DNA from: Hypomyces perniciosus
Taxonomy: Eukaryota; Ascomycota; Sordariomycetes; Hypocreales; Hypocreaceae
Reading direction: 5' to 3'
Assembly (NCBI GenBank): GCA_008477525.1
Contig: SPDT01000003.1
Coordinates: 1,860,001 to 1,924,000 of the forward strand
DNA length: 64,000 nt
The notes under the pieces were generated by a model that was given only the letters and a program-made list of their open reading frames with translations, made no database searches and had not been told where the DNA came from. A program made the translations under genes and the position numbers. Of this stretch, positions 46,601-58,379 are shown one piece after another (within the stretch, counting starts at the first letter, position 1; each line of letters starts with the position of its first letter).

Positions 46601-47106
46601 CTATTTCGTGTCTGCAGTCGCAGCAGCCGCAGCAGCCTTTATTGACGCAATCTTCTTGATGTCCGCAATCTCTGTATTTTGTAACACCAACCATTAGCCT
46701 GCCTGTCCATCTTTTTCTTCCTTTTAAAAGCCAAATCTTTCATGGGGATGGGTGCTTTTTCTTACTCTTTTGTTGAGCTTGGATTTCTCTCTGGGCATGC
46801 TTTGCAGAGTTGAGATTATTCTCAGCCGCTTTCACGTGACCTCGGGTGGAAGGCGTGTTCAAGGCGTTAGGGTACTTTACCATGAAATCTCGTCGCGTCG
46901 TCGCAGCTCTAAGTCAGACATCTTAGTACGAAACTCACTAACCAATGAGTAGATTTAGAAAATATATTACGAAGAGAAATTGAGAAGGAGCAAGCGAGTA
47001 AGAGGAAAGGGAAAAGGGATTGCCATCGGGAAGATGGGATCAAGCATCGGAGATCTACTCACGCAATAGCAGCATCAAACCACTTCTCGGTGTCGCTTTG
47101 GAAACA
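46601..47106 (-). CDS. small coiled-coil protein gene, 5' end unresolved
   Basis: Exons 47106-47063, 46908-46766 and 46671-46601 join through introns of 154 bp (GTGAGT...GACTTAG) and 94 bp (GTAAGA...TACAG) with exact phase. The product reads FQSDTEKWFDAAIAAATT, RRDFMVKYPNALNTPST, RGHVKAAENNLNSAKH, then QREIQAQQKKIADIKKI and an Ala tract. This is a mostly helical, charged protein of at least 85 residues. No in-frame ATG precedes the first exon; either another 5' exon exists or translation starts at the ATG at 46883. An upstream ATG (TCTGACTTAG context) in intron 1 is not used if spliced. Family unknown. Confidence 0.5.
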
Positions 47107-48009
47107 CTGGGTGGATGTGAAATGAGAAAACGGGCGTCAATGTAATCAGATCTACGAAGTACTCCGTACGTTTATACCCTGTTGGTCCAATCACCTTGGT
47201 GCCTCAGGACGTGCCTGGGATGTCCAGTGTAACTTCGAGTTTATGAAATGTGGCGGTTAGATGATGACGGGAGACAGCCTTTAAGTTCGCAACTGCATCT
47301 GGCCGGTTGACTACATAATTCCCGGTGCTTAATTGCCGTTAGAACGCGATCGATATCTAATATAAATACCCGCTGGTGGGGACGTAGTAGTATATACTAG
47401 TACGAATACTACCTAGCTAGCAGCACTAGTAGTACTAGGCAGAGTAGTATCTAATTACGGCTTCCTGTTTCAACTCTCTCGTTCGTTCCGTAAGCGCTGC
47501 ATCTATCATATATATACAGCCCTTCGTGGCCAACACCCTTTATGCGGCCATTTGCGGCCCTTGGCCTCTAGGTCTTCGCGGCCTTTTCTCTTCTTCGACC
47601 CCTGTGGCCTTGTTAATTAGGTCTTTAAACCCTCGCATTGCAAATGAGAAGCGTATATGGCCGGAGCTAAGCTGGATAAAAACGAAAGGTTTGAGAGAAG
47701 AGAATGCGTAGCGAGCAGAATAGAGTGAAGTTTGACTGAAGCTATTAGCGCGAGTCAGACGTAGGCCAGGTAATCCGCCTTACTTTCTTTCCCCTGCTGA
47801 AATTAGAAGAGTAAAAGCAATTAGCTCAGCACGTCCTAACTCACCATCATCATCTACAGCTTTCAGTCATAAACAACACACAGTTCAGGCCAGTCATCTC
47901 TAATGGAATTCACCTCTGGCCTACCTTCTATACCCCATCTACACTTCTGAAAACCCATCGTTTTTCTTTTTCTTTTCCTTTTTCATCTTCTCATTCATTC
48001 CCTGTTGTC
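47107..48009. other. intergenic
   Basis: TACTCCGTA motif at about 47152-47170; a CT-rich leader just before the F-box gene. No additional gene seen. Confidence 0.4.
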
Positions 48010-49524
48010 ATGGACCAACCAGTGCAGGAGGGTACCCTTCCACAGCATCAGCACGACGATGCAGTCAAGAGTACTATCACGATGATAGACACCCCAAACG
48101 GCAGTCAAGACGGAGATACCACCGATAAATCAGGCTCAAAGGATCCCGAGTATGAAGACCAACTGGCAGAAAGCACCAAGCGCTTGCTCAAAACCGAAAC
48201 CTCAAGCTCTTCCTCATGCCTAGAGGATCTGCCCGCTGAGCTGAGAACCAAACTTCTCATGTACATGCCCGACCTGCCAACACTGCGCTCCCTCGTCCGT
48301 TCTTCGCCTATCCTACACACTCAGTACCTACATAGCCGCAACAGAATTCTTCGCGCTTGTCTAGACCGCGAACTAGATGGCTTCCTCGTCGATGCCTACG
48401 CCACTCTGATGTCTCGGGCGCACGTGATAAGGTCGCCACGGACTGACCTGAAGATCACTGACTTTCTCGATTCCTACCGCGGTTGGATTTCAGGCTCGAT
48501 TCCTTGTCCAGATGTGAACTCAATTCACCCTAGCTCTGTTCGTTGGTTGGCCGCGTACCACATATCCGTTGCACAGCCTCTGGCTCGTTCATATAGCAAG
48601 TGGGCGCTCGCGAACCTCAGCAAGGTGGCTTCGTCGTCGGAAAACAGGGAAGCAGTGGTAGAGGCCGACGTTCAGCTGAGAAGAAGCGAGGAGATACGAA
48701 TCTTCCGAGCTCTCTACCGGTACGACACATTCTATCACCTCTTCGGTCAGAATCGGAGCAAACGCTAGGGCGCCTTTCGTTATCATGAGATCAGTGAAAT
48801 CTTCTTCTGCCTCTTCGACTCTTGGGAAGCCGAGGCCGTCGGATGTATCGACTTGTTCGTCAGACAGAAGTATGAAGACATTTTCAACGAGATCAAATGG
48901 GACCTGGATCTCATGAACCCTAGATTCAGGCAGCTGGACGGAGTTCTCAATCCCAACGGATCCTTTGACCTTACTGCACAGCATGACGGTGAACATAACC
49001 TCCAACAAGAAACGGCCCTCACCTGCTAACTCGGCCGGCAAATAGAGTGGATGGATGGCACCATCTCACGTGGCCTGAAGATGACAGTGCGGCTGTTGGC
49101 AATCGACGAGCACGAGAAACTGGTCGCCAAGATGGAACGATGCCTCACCCATGATCAATGCCTAGATGACTCAGTAATGCAGACTATGATGACAATGGCA
49201 CAAAACGACCGGCGTATAATGTCACCTAATCCCCCCAACGCCAGGGACGAGGCCGAGGAGAGGAGAGATCCGATAGACTTTGTCGGTGATGCCGTGCCAC
49301 TCGATGGGCCACCGCTGGCGTGGGTTCTCTTTTGGAACGGAAAGTATGCCAATATCTATGGAGGGTATGTTCCGGAGTCGCTGAGGCGATGGGGCTATGT
49401 TATGTGGAACGAGCGTCGGTGGACCGATATGGGAGCGAAGGAACTCATTGCGATGCAGTGGGAGACGGCCCCGGATTTGGTCCGGGAGATTGAGATGGAC
49501 TATGATTGGAGTCCTATTGGATGA
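48010..49524 (+). pseudogene. F-box-like gene with one premature stop
   Basis: Exons 48010-48988 and 49046-49524; the 57-bp intron (GTGAAC...AATAG, branch GCTAAC) is phase 1. The product would be 485 residues. SSCLEDLPAELRTKLLMYM and PTLRSLVRSSPILH look like the F-box region of fungal proteins, followed by helical sequence with RYDTFYHLFGQNRSKR and AFRYHEISEIFFCLFDSWEAE. An in-frame TAG at 48766-48768 separates these two parts, with no plausible intron across it. F-box proteins recruit substrates to SCF ubiquitin ligases. If the stop is real, a 252-residue protein remains. Confidence 0.65.
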
Positions 49525-49736
49525 CCTCCAAGTGCGTTGAAAATGCCATGATTTCCCCCCAAATGGAGGCATATCTGCAACGAACCTGTACTGTCGTTGA
49601 AAAGAAATGGCACTGCAATAATAAGGAGTACTTGCTCCATAATCAATCCTAATCCACAACGATCCGGATCATCACGTCTCATCCTCCAACCATCATAATC
49701 TCTCGATGCACTAAAACCCGTAAATCCTTCGACTGC

Positions 49737-50735
49737 TCACGTAGAATGAGTCTCAACCCAGCTCAGAGCCTGACCCAACACTCGCTTCTCCATAGAACCC
49801 TCCTCAGTACCATTCAGCAAAGCCAATCTGACAGTGTGGAACGCAGCTTCTTGGCCATGCTCACCCACAGATGGCTGCCGCATCATGTTGCGGAGAAAGT
49901 ACCAGACCGATTCATTCCGCCAGTGAAGGGACGACGCCAATCCCAAGGTCTCACCGAGCACAGGTGCAGTGTGTTCCGGGTACCTATTCAGAAAGTACAT
50001 CAGGAATGCCCATCCGGAAACATCGTCATGGTGGCTGAAGCACCACCTCTTTGAGGCATCCAGGATTGCTGGAAGCTGCTGCTGCTGCTGTTCCTGAGAT
50101 CCTGTGTTGATGAGGCTGATCAAATATCTGGCGTGACACCAAGCGTAGTAATTGCGAGGATGTCTCTCTGCCGCCACGAAAACGATTGTTTTCATGATTT
50201 CCAGTGCATCTATCCCAAGTCCATGGTCCCGGAAGCGCTCCATTAGCCATTGTCGATGGTTCCATATTGTTGGTGATTTCGTATGCCGATGCAGACGGCT
50301 GGTGAGAAGACTGTCTATGAAATATTTCTCATTCTGAATACTTTCCTCGATATTCGTAACCCCCTGGATGATATCGAGAAGTAGCCTCTTCCTCGTATTT
50401 GCCGCTGTAAGATGCTCTGGATCCATCAGCAACATGACAGCCGTTGCCTTTAGCACAGCATCGGGGTTTCCTTTCCATTTCCCCGCCAGATACTCCAGGA
50501 ATATTTTCCGTGCAAATATGAAAGCCTGCACCAGTCGTATTTTTGGTATAGCGACGGCAGCGCCATCTTGCAGAAAAATCGTGTCCGCGTCAATGATATG
50601 GCTTCTCCCCAAGAACTCTATCTCCAACAGCTCCGGCAACTGCTGCGACAGGACCCCGGCGATACTCTCGAATGTCTTTTCATGATCTCCATGCTTGATT
50701 GCCTCCTTGACGTCATCGCTGAGTGCTCTAGACAT
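49737..50735 (-). CDS. protein prenyltransferase alpha-subunit repeat protein (PTAR1-like)
   Basis: One exon, 332 residues. Helical hairpin repeats of the PPTA type are visible: TIWNHRQWLMERF, NYYAWCHARYLISL, DDVSGWAFLMYFL and ESVWYFLRNMM. Proteins of this kind, without the catalytic partner, resemble PTAR1, an accessory of a Golgi-related prenyltransferase. The gene ends with a CAG-coded poly-Gln tract of six residues in the middle. Intact, probably expressed. Confidence 0.8.
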   Translation of the reverse strand: MSRALSDDVKEAIKHGDHEKTFESIAGVLSQQLPELLEIEFLGRSHIIDADTIFLQDGAAVAIPKIRLVQAFIFARKIFLEYLAGKWKGNPDAVLKATAVMLLMDPEHLTAANTRKRLLLDIIQGVTNIEESIQNEKYFIDSLLTSRLHRHTKSPTIWNHRQWLMERFRDHGLGIDALEIMKTIVFVAAERHPRNYYAWCHARYLISLINTGSQEQQQQQLPAILDASKRWCFSHHDDVSGWAFLMYFLNRYPEHTAPVLGETLGLASSLHWRNESVWYFLRNMMRQPSVGEHGQEAAFHTVRLALLNGTEEGSMEKRVLGQALSWVETHST

Positions 50736-51020
50736 CTGAAGGACCTTTTTGGGTTAACTCGCGGTCTTGTCGTGGTTCGGGTGTAGGGTAAGTGTAAGTG
50801 AAAGGTGGGGTGGAGAGCTGTCAAGCAAGCCTGCCCGCATGCAATCTGCCGGGGTTATGACATACGTATGTCGCACTGAACGCCCACACATAATTGATCT
50901 CCAAGACGAGCTCTTCGATCCAACCACCGTAGCCGTATGTTTGGCTAGACGGGTCATTTTCTCTCTCTCACTGTTCTCGTTCTTATTATTTGGTCGGTCC
51001 GACCAAACTATCGAGGAAAA

Positions 51021-51840
51021 ATGGCCTCCCTCCTAGTTGTCGTCTTCCTCGTCGAGGCCACGGTGCGCCTCATCGATGCCGTGGGTGCCGCAACACTCAA
51101 CGATCTTGTACGCCTCGCCACGCAACTTGTGATGCGCAAATACGACCTGTTTGCTAACAGCCATAGCTATGGACCGGCATCAACTATCTCCCCGTATCAA
51201 CCTCGAAAGCTGCAGGCGAGCAGCGAAAGGTCCAGGCCGAATACCTCAAGATCCGCCGAGAAATGAACGCCACCAGCAGCCAAGACCAGTTTGCGAAGTG
51301 GGCGAAGCTGCGGCGCCAGCACGATAAGCTGCTAGAACAGCTCGATGCAACGAGTACGTGACACACAAAAAACTCGTCTTCCCGAGCCATACCGCCCACA
51401 TAGAAATCACGGGGAGACCGGGAGTGGAAGAAAGAGAGAGAGGGAGCAACAGAGACTGACAACTTGGCACAGAGAAAGGCTTGGACGCCTCGCGATCTAG
51501 CTTCGACAGATATCTCAGCGGTCTGCGATTCCTCCTCACGAAAGCGCCGCAATACATCATTCCTTTCTGGTACGCCAAGGAGCCCATGTTCTGGCTTCCG
51601 CACGGCTGGTTTCCCTACTACGCCGAGTGGCTCATTTCGTTCCCGCGCGCACCGCTGGGAAGCGTGAGCATTGCGTCGTGGCAGCTCGCCTGCATGGGAA
51701 TCACGGCCCTACTGAGCGACGTGATAATTGTGCTATGGAAACTGGTGGTCGGCTCGGGGAGGACGAAGGAAGCTCCTGTAAAGGCCGGTACCGGCACCTC
51801 TTCAGCGACCAAAACGGCGGCAGAGAAGAAGACTTCATAG
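51021..51840 (+). CDS. get1: GET1, ER receptor subunit for tail-anchored proteins
   Basis: Three exons, 51021-51107, 51167-51353 and 51473-51840, give 213 residues. The N-terminal hydrophobic segment ([18 protein letters not shown]), the cytosolic coiled coil ([18 protein letters not shown] and [13 protein letters not shown]) and two later membrane spans around [24 protein letters not shown] match Get1/WRB. Get1 with Get2 releases tail-anchored proteins from Get3 at the ER membrane. Introns of 59 and 119 bp; phases agree. Confidence 0.95.
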
Positions 51841-51882
51841 ATGGCGATATATGATTATGATTTACTGCTACGAAAAGAAAAG

Positions 51883-51903
51883 AAAAAAAAAAAAAAAAAA
51901 AAA
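51883..51903 (+). repeat. poly(A) tract, 21 bases
   Basis: A run of 21 A residues 40 bp after the get1 stop codon, in an A/G-rich stretch. Confidence 0.9.
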
Positions 51904-52505
51904 TGTATCTCCTTGATAATTGACGCAAAGTTCCTCATTGCCAACGCTGAGACTTTGTAACACGACAGAGAATGACCCTTGGCAGGGTATTTGGGGGTTG
52001 ATATAGGCAACATATTGACTCTAGCGACCACGGAAGAAAAACGATCGCTAAAGCTTCGAAAGTGCCAAACAAAATCGGGGTCACGAGACGCGTCCACGGG
52101 AAGAGGGCCGTAGAAAGGAGATGAACAACTTCCATTGCTATTCTTGCTAACTATCAGCATCGGCGCCCTTGGGGTAGGGACGTAGTGGGTGGTTGAGAAG
52201 GTTGAAGAATGAAGAGTTAGGAAGACTTGGTGGAAGAAAAGAAAAGAGAAAATTTAAAGAGATGGTTGAACAGGTGGGGTTTCGGGACTGGTTAATCCGG
52301 GTTTCTAGCCCGCTAGTACGAATTGGGTTAACTCTTATCCGGGTTATCTTAAGCTACTGAATCTCGCAAACTTATCCGACTTTATTATTAGTAGTAGTAC
52401 TCCGTAGTAATAGTAATATACTAGTAGTATTATTCTACTCCGTATGTCATATCAAGTAAGGTAGTTAGCTCTGGTGAATCAATTTTATCAACGACTGGCT
52501 GGTAT

Positions 52506-53434
52506 CTAGGATAATACTGTCAGGAGGTATCTATAAAGGATTACCTGGAAGTCGGAGAGAGGCCTGGCCCTGTTTTGCAAGATAGATGCATATATACTCC
52601 GTACCGTTCGCAAGCCAACCCAATTTCTGCAGAGTACAGGTCCCATATGGTATGGTGGATTGTTTTTATCGGGTAAGCACTTGTATCCCTCGCCGAACAC
52701 TGCTGGATCGCTGTCACAGACACTGAACTCAACATGGTGATCGGTCCTGCATCTGGCTCCACCATAATAGAGGCATACATAAGTTGTAGTGCCTGGAACA
52801 AACGAGAACGGCCCCTGGATCCGGAGAAATGCACGTGGCCGATTCGCAGGGCTCACCAAAACGAAGTATAGGTGCGCAAGCGGAATTCGAGCAAATGGTG
52901 CCTTCTACTCCGTATGCACTCGTCGTTCTGGAATGGGCTTTCTCGTACGAAGTACACACACACTGCTCGCAAGGGCCCGCCAGGCAGTCATTCTCAGAGA
53001 CGCATTTTGCGCCAGGAGGAAGAAGCGGCAAGCATTTCGAATCAGGATTACCTGGTATGTCCGTGACGAACGGGTCGTGCACGCAATCCACCTTTGTGTC
53101 TTTGTTCATTGGCCGCGGAAGGGATACAGGCACTCTCCCTTGTGACAGACCATGGGTAGACGAGCTCGATTCGTGCATTAAGAGTCCAGTTTGCGGCCGT
53201 TACCCGGGCCCTTTGCACAGAACAAGTCGCCCTTGTTGTTTCCGATACAGCTTGTTCCTTGAACGCAGCCCTCCGAAATCTCGACCATTAATGCCCCTCG
53301 ACAGTACCAGAAGACAGACACATGTGCTGTAATGTGGAAAAGTTTCAGGAATGCATTCTGATATTTTCTGGGGTCTCGTGATGGTAGGTACAGTGAGCCG
53401 AGCCGGAGCATTGAGCGCAAGGGGTGTCGATCAT
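52506..53434 (-). pseudogene. cysteine-rich protein gene with unclear exon structure
   Basis: Cysteine-rich fragments lie in three frames: MIDTPCAQCSGSAHC (ATG 53434), EGCVQGTSCIGNNKGDLFC, then KCLPLLPPGAKCVSENDC, GPCEQCVC and CESATC, and a last stretch with SVCDSDPAVFGEGYKCLP. An intron (about 53146-53204, GTAACG...CACAAG) joins the second and third segments in phase. The last join is not resolved. The pattern resembles secreted disulfide-rich modules of Dickkopf-like spacing, but I name no family. It may be intact with missed introns or a decayed copy. Confidence 0.4.
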
Positions 53435-53564
53435 ATGAGTGCATATAATCAATCACATAGACCTACTCCGTATCCACAAGAATTATGGATTTCGAGTAAA
53501 AAGTCAAACACAAGGAAACCTGTCATAAATTGTCATGAAATCTAAAAGCGTCCCATCATACCCA

Positions 53565-56082
53565 TCATTCCATCATTGTGTCCCCATCCACTTCTTGCAC
53601 ATGCCCACTCTCTAACAAAGATCCCTGAACAGCCACCGCATTCCTCGGCCACACTCTCTTGTAGAGACTGATGCCCACCGCATCTTGTGGATTAATGCGG
53701 CCATCAAACGTAGCCTTGAAATATCCGTGCGTGCCCAGGGGCTCCTTGATAAAGCCACTTCGGCCGCGCTTGGTCCACAGAGGCATGGCCTTGAACCACT
53801 CCACATCCTCGCGGTTGAAAAACATGTATCGCACTGTCACAATCTTCTTGTGGATGTGGTAAGGGTGGCCTGTCAGGATGACTCTCTTGGCGATGACCCG
53901 TGACGTTGATGGAGGTAGGGCTGTGCCTGTTGCGATGAGTGACAGGCCAGCATTCGGTGCATCTTCGTTGCCCTGGGTTTCAGTGGGGGTCGTCCTCTTG
54001 AAGAACAGGACGGGTACCGAGCCCCAAGTGACAGGGCCCATGAATGTGGCGATGGCGGACTGTCCTGGATGCAAGTACCGGCAGTACTTGTGAACATCGT
54101 TGGGTGTTGTACCCGCCTGCGAGAACAGAGGCTTGACGACCATGCGCCGGGGTCCGCACTGGACAATCAGCTCCTCCTTCGACTTGATGGATGACCCATA
54201 GTCGGAGTTGAGGTTGATCAAGTAGTTGATCGCAGTTTTCTTGTTCTCGTGTCTTAAGAGGGAGAAGAGTGTAATCGGGGAGCTGGAGTTGTAAGACTTC
54301 TCTAGGGTGGGGGCAATGCCCTTGACGTAAACATGGACCCGAGTGCCTGGTTCAACGCCGCCCACCAAAGCCTCTCGAGTCGCTCGTGATCGAGATGCTT
54401 GGAAGTCTGGAATTCGTAGCAAACGGCGCCATTCCTCTGGTTCATGTGCTCGGTCCTCGTCTTCTTGCCAGGGACTAGTCCGGAGGCTCTTCAATCCTCG
54501 ATACCGGGCCAGTCTCTCCCGTGCAAGAACATTAGGGTGCAACTCGATCTCATCAGGGAACTCCCTATCATCTTCGATCTCGTCTCGCTTCCGTGCCCGA
54601 TATTGTGCAAGCTGTGCAGCGTCCTCTTCCTCATCTGGCTCCATCATCTCAGATTGCGGATATTCTGATTGACCAATCTCTGTGGGTTCGGGTTGAGCTA
54701 GGCCCTCCATACCGTCCTCGGGATGCATCTCCTCTCCCTCCTCCTCGTTTTCTTCGTCCATTTCCATGTCCTCCACATCAGATCCGGAGTCGGAAACATC
54801 GTCCAAATACCAAGCTGATTGGTATTTAGATGTTCCCTTGGGCAGCCTCATTGTGGCGGCCTTCGCCTCCTCCTTCTCCTTTTCCTCATCCGAGAAATAA
54901 TGGTGATCATCAAGCAGCACGCCCCTTTTGTCTGAGGGTGCCACTGACATGGCAGCATCGTCATCAGCGTCCATAATAACATCCTCTGGGGCAAGTTCGT
55001 TCAAATCGTCCTTATCCTCAGATGGCTCTTCCAGAACCTTTTCTTCCTCAGCCTCAACGGTCGTTTCTTCACCCTTCTTTTTAATGTGCTTTGGTAAAGG
55101 CGCTGCAACAATCTTCTCGATCTGGTATGTGCCCCAATCGCCGACTTGCACCAACCGATCTGCCTTAAGCCCCCTGCCTCGGACTACTCCAGTAATTATT
55201 GTAGAGTCCGAGTCGGAAGACGCAAACTTGATGTTCTCAGCCAACATCCAACTCCTTTCCTCCCTCCACCGGACACCCTTGGGGGTTGTGTTGCACAGAG
55301 ATCTCATCAAGTTGGCGCAATCTTGCCTGTTGTCAAGGCTGAAGAGCTTCTCTTGTTCGGGGTGGAAATGGGTAATGAAAGACTTTAATGAGCCCATGAC
55401 TCCTGGTCTCTGTTTCGCTGGTTCAACCTTGTCGAGACCCTGTACAAGCGTAAATAGGGTTGACAAGCCTTGGCTTTCCACACTCCGAAGGATCAACTCT
55501 CCCAGTTCATCAACCTCCTCTGTCGCCGAGAGGATCACGACCACAAAGTCGGCCACCCGCGCAGCGTCCAGACAGGCGCTGAGATCTCGCTGGAGGGGAA
55601 CATATTGCAACTTCTGCTTGAAGCGGTCGACAGGGACTTGGAAATTGCTATCCTTCACCTCGGCTTCGATATCCAGACTGCTATTGAGGCGTTGAATTGC
55701 GGCTGTCGCATCGCCATCGGCGCACAACGGAACGACAGCAACAACCCTCGGCGCGCCATCCTTTCCGGAAAATATCGAAGTCTCCTTTAGATGTTCCTTG
55801 TGCTTCGAGATCCGACTCTGTTTGGCCTGATTTCGTCGGTCGAATTTGGACATGACTTGCTGATGGGGGGTCTTTCTCGATCCTTTTTCATCAGGGACTC
55901 GACCTGGAAAAATGGGGTCAATAATTTGTAATTTTTTTTATAAAAAAAGAGGATATTTAGGCTAAAGCTATACCTTTCGCGCGGTCTCTCAGTTCATGTT
56001 TCGATGCCGCCTTGGATTTAAACGGCTTGTGGGTGACTTTCGTCGTGGGCCGATGCGAGTGGTGAGCCACGGCAGCAGACAT
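53565..56082 (-). CDS. tsr1: ribosome biogenesis protein TSR1
   Basis: Two exons, 56082-55974 and 55903-53565, give 815 residues. The N-terminus (MSAAVAHHSHRPTTKVTHKP) and SKHELRDRAKG followed after splicing by RKTPHQQVMSKFDRRNQAKQ are typical of Bms1/Tsr1. Downstream lie the GTPase-fold remnant lacking nucleotide motifs, an acidic central region, and the conserved C-terminal half (GTRVHVYVKGIAPTLEKSY, YRGLKSLRTSPW, HPYHIHKKIVTVRYMFF). Tsr1 blocks premature ribosome joining during cytoplasmic 40S maturation. The 70-bp intron is phase 1. Confidence 0.95.
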
Positions 56083-56456
56083 TTTTGCGTCGCCACCAGC
56101 TTTGAATCGAAAGGGTAAAGAAGCCAGTTTGTATGCGCCAACCAGAAGAGAAAGAAAACCACCCTTCTTCCTCGAGCCTTTGGGTATTCTCACTGGCTGC
56201 GCAATGCGGGACGATGCAGAGTCGCTTGCGAAACAATCAATCAATGATGGTGGGGTTGTGGTTATCGAGATTTTTTTTCGTTGTGGCACGTTATCGATAA
56301 GCTTTGGTGGACCCAAGCCCTGCCAATGGCGGCGCTGCGATAGGATGCAAGATTTCTAGGCGGTGGAAATTTTGTCTGCGCCTTGTTCGCTACGAACTAA
56401 GAACTGAGAACTGTCCAGCAACAGCATCAGCGACAACGCGAAGATTCCCTCTCACT
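56083..56456. promoter_or_regulatory. bidirectional promoter of tsr1 and utp7
   Basis: 374 bp separate the two ATGs of divergently transcribed 40S biogenesis genes. AT-rich elements lie in the middle; no PAC or RRPE element was confirmed by eye. Confidence 0.6.
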
Positions 56457-58164
56457 ATGGAGGTCGACACAATTGACCGGCCGGTCACAAAGGTTCGCGA
56501 CAATGGCGCAATCGTCGTCGAGAAAACGAGGACCGACCTCGTTCCTCGCCAGGAGAGGGAAAAGATCCGACGGTTGAGAGAGGCCAACAAAGCATACGGC
56601 CGAGGGAAGAAGATCGATACCAAACATATCAAGGACAGGAAGCTGCGACGAAACCTGAAGCAATTGGAAACAAAGTATCAAGATGCCGCGACCAAAGCCA
56701 AGGATGCCGAAATCCTGCTGGAGAATACGGCCGGCTTTCTCGAGGCTGAAGGAGAGATGGAACGAACCTACAAGGTCCGACAAGACGAGATCGTAGCCAA
56801 TGTGGCTGTAGAAACTGCGAAGAAGCGCTTCGAGCTGAAGCTGGAACAGCTGGGCCCGTATGTGTGCGATTATACAAGGAACGGACGAGAGCTCCTCATA
56901 GCAGGCCGGAAAGGCCATGTCGCGACCATGGACTGGCGAGAAGGCAAGCTCGGATGCGAGATCCAACTGGGAGAGACGGTTCGCGACGCTCGATGGCTGC
57001 ACAACAACCAATACTTTGCGGTGGCGCAGAAGAGATACGTCTATATCTATGATCGCAATGGAGTCGAACTGCATTGCTTGAAGAAACACACCGAGGTGAC
57101 GCACATGGAGTTCCTGCCCTACCATTTCCTTCTTGCGACAATAGTAAGTACTGCCTCTGTCTGCTGAGATTACGGACGACTAACAAGGTCAGAACATGGG
57201 TGGCGTTTTGAAATACCAAGACACATCTACAGGTCAAATCGTCGCCGAGATCCCCTCAAGATTAGGTCAACCCGTCTCATCAGCCCTGAATCCCTACAAC
57301 GCAATCGTACATGTTGGACACCAAAACGGCACAGTAACGCTATGGTCGCCCAACTCATCAGAACCCCTTGTCAAACTGCTGGCACACAGAGGTCCCGTGC
57401 GATCCATGGCCATTGATCGGGAGGGCCGATACATGGTCTCGACGGGACAAGACCAGAAGATGGCCGTCTGGGATATTCGTATGTTCAAGGAGGTGAACAG
57501 TTATTACACACACCGGCCGGCGTCATCAGTGGCTATTTCAGACTCGGGTCTCACAGCCGTTGGATGGGGCACTTCGACAACCATCTGGAAGGGCCTTTTC
57601 GACAAGAACGCTGCGGTTCAGGAGAAGGTCAAGGCCCCCTACATGGCCTGGGGCGGCGAGGGAAGGAACATCGAGCGAGTTCGCTGGTGTCCATTCGAAG
57701 ATGTTTTAGGCATAGGACACGACGGAGGATTCTCCTCAATCATCGTCCCTGGAGCCGGTGAGGCCAACTTCGACGCTTTCGAGGCCAACCCATTCGAGAC
57801 AGCCAAGCAGCGACAGGAATCAGAAGTCAAGTCTCTGCTGAACAAGTTGTCGCCCGAAATGATTGCCCTAGATCCCAACTTCATCGGCCATCTAGATCTG
57901 CGATCCGATGCGCAGAAGAAGGTAGAGAAGGACCTGGACGCAAAGCCCGTGGATATCGCCGAGGAGATTCGCAACAGGGCCAGAGGAAAGAATGGTGCGC
58001 TCAGCAAGTATCTGAGGAAGCAGAGGAAGAAGAACATCATCGACGAGAAGAGGTTGCGGGTAGACGAGCTGTGGAAGGAGCAGCAGAAGAAGAAAGACAA
58101 GAAGCGTCAGGAGACAGAGGTGGATCTTGGGCCGGCATTGTCGAGGTTTGCCAAGAGGGAGTAG
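56457..58164 (+). CDS. utp7: U3 snoRNP WD-repeat protein UTP7
   Basis: Two exons, 56457-57143 and 57193-58164, give 552 residues; the 49-bp intron ends GTCAG. The first 130 residues are basic and helical (REREKIRRLREANKAYGRGK). WD40 blades follow (for example DWREGKLGCEIQL, VTLWSPNSSEPLVKLLAHRG, MAVWDIRM). The C-terminal part, including ALDPNFIGHLDLRSD, is the BING4CT signature of Utp7/WDR46. Utp7 acts in the nucleolar small-subunit processome. Intact. Confidence 0.95.
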
Positions 58165-58379
58165 ATATAAAATATGGATGGTTCATATATCAAATTGCAC
58201 ATAATACCCTGATACTGTCTCATGCTGGGTTTCACTTGATATCGTGATTCATGATTCATGATACTCTCTATACCTCCTTTTGCCGCCTTTTTAGACCTTT
58301 TGCCTGTTCATACCCATGCTAAGATGCCATCGTGCATCTACTCATTCAGCCGCCACACGCCATCGACTCAACAATTTCA

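Noticed and set aside
49027..49029. Second premature stop (TAA) in the F-box-like gene
   Set aside because: It lies in the 57-bp intron 48989-49045, which has a good branch site and keeps the frame.
54928..55695. Long plus-strand Ser-rich ORF (255 codons)
   Set aside because: Antisense shadow of the acidic region of TSR1.
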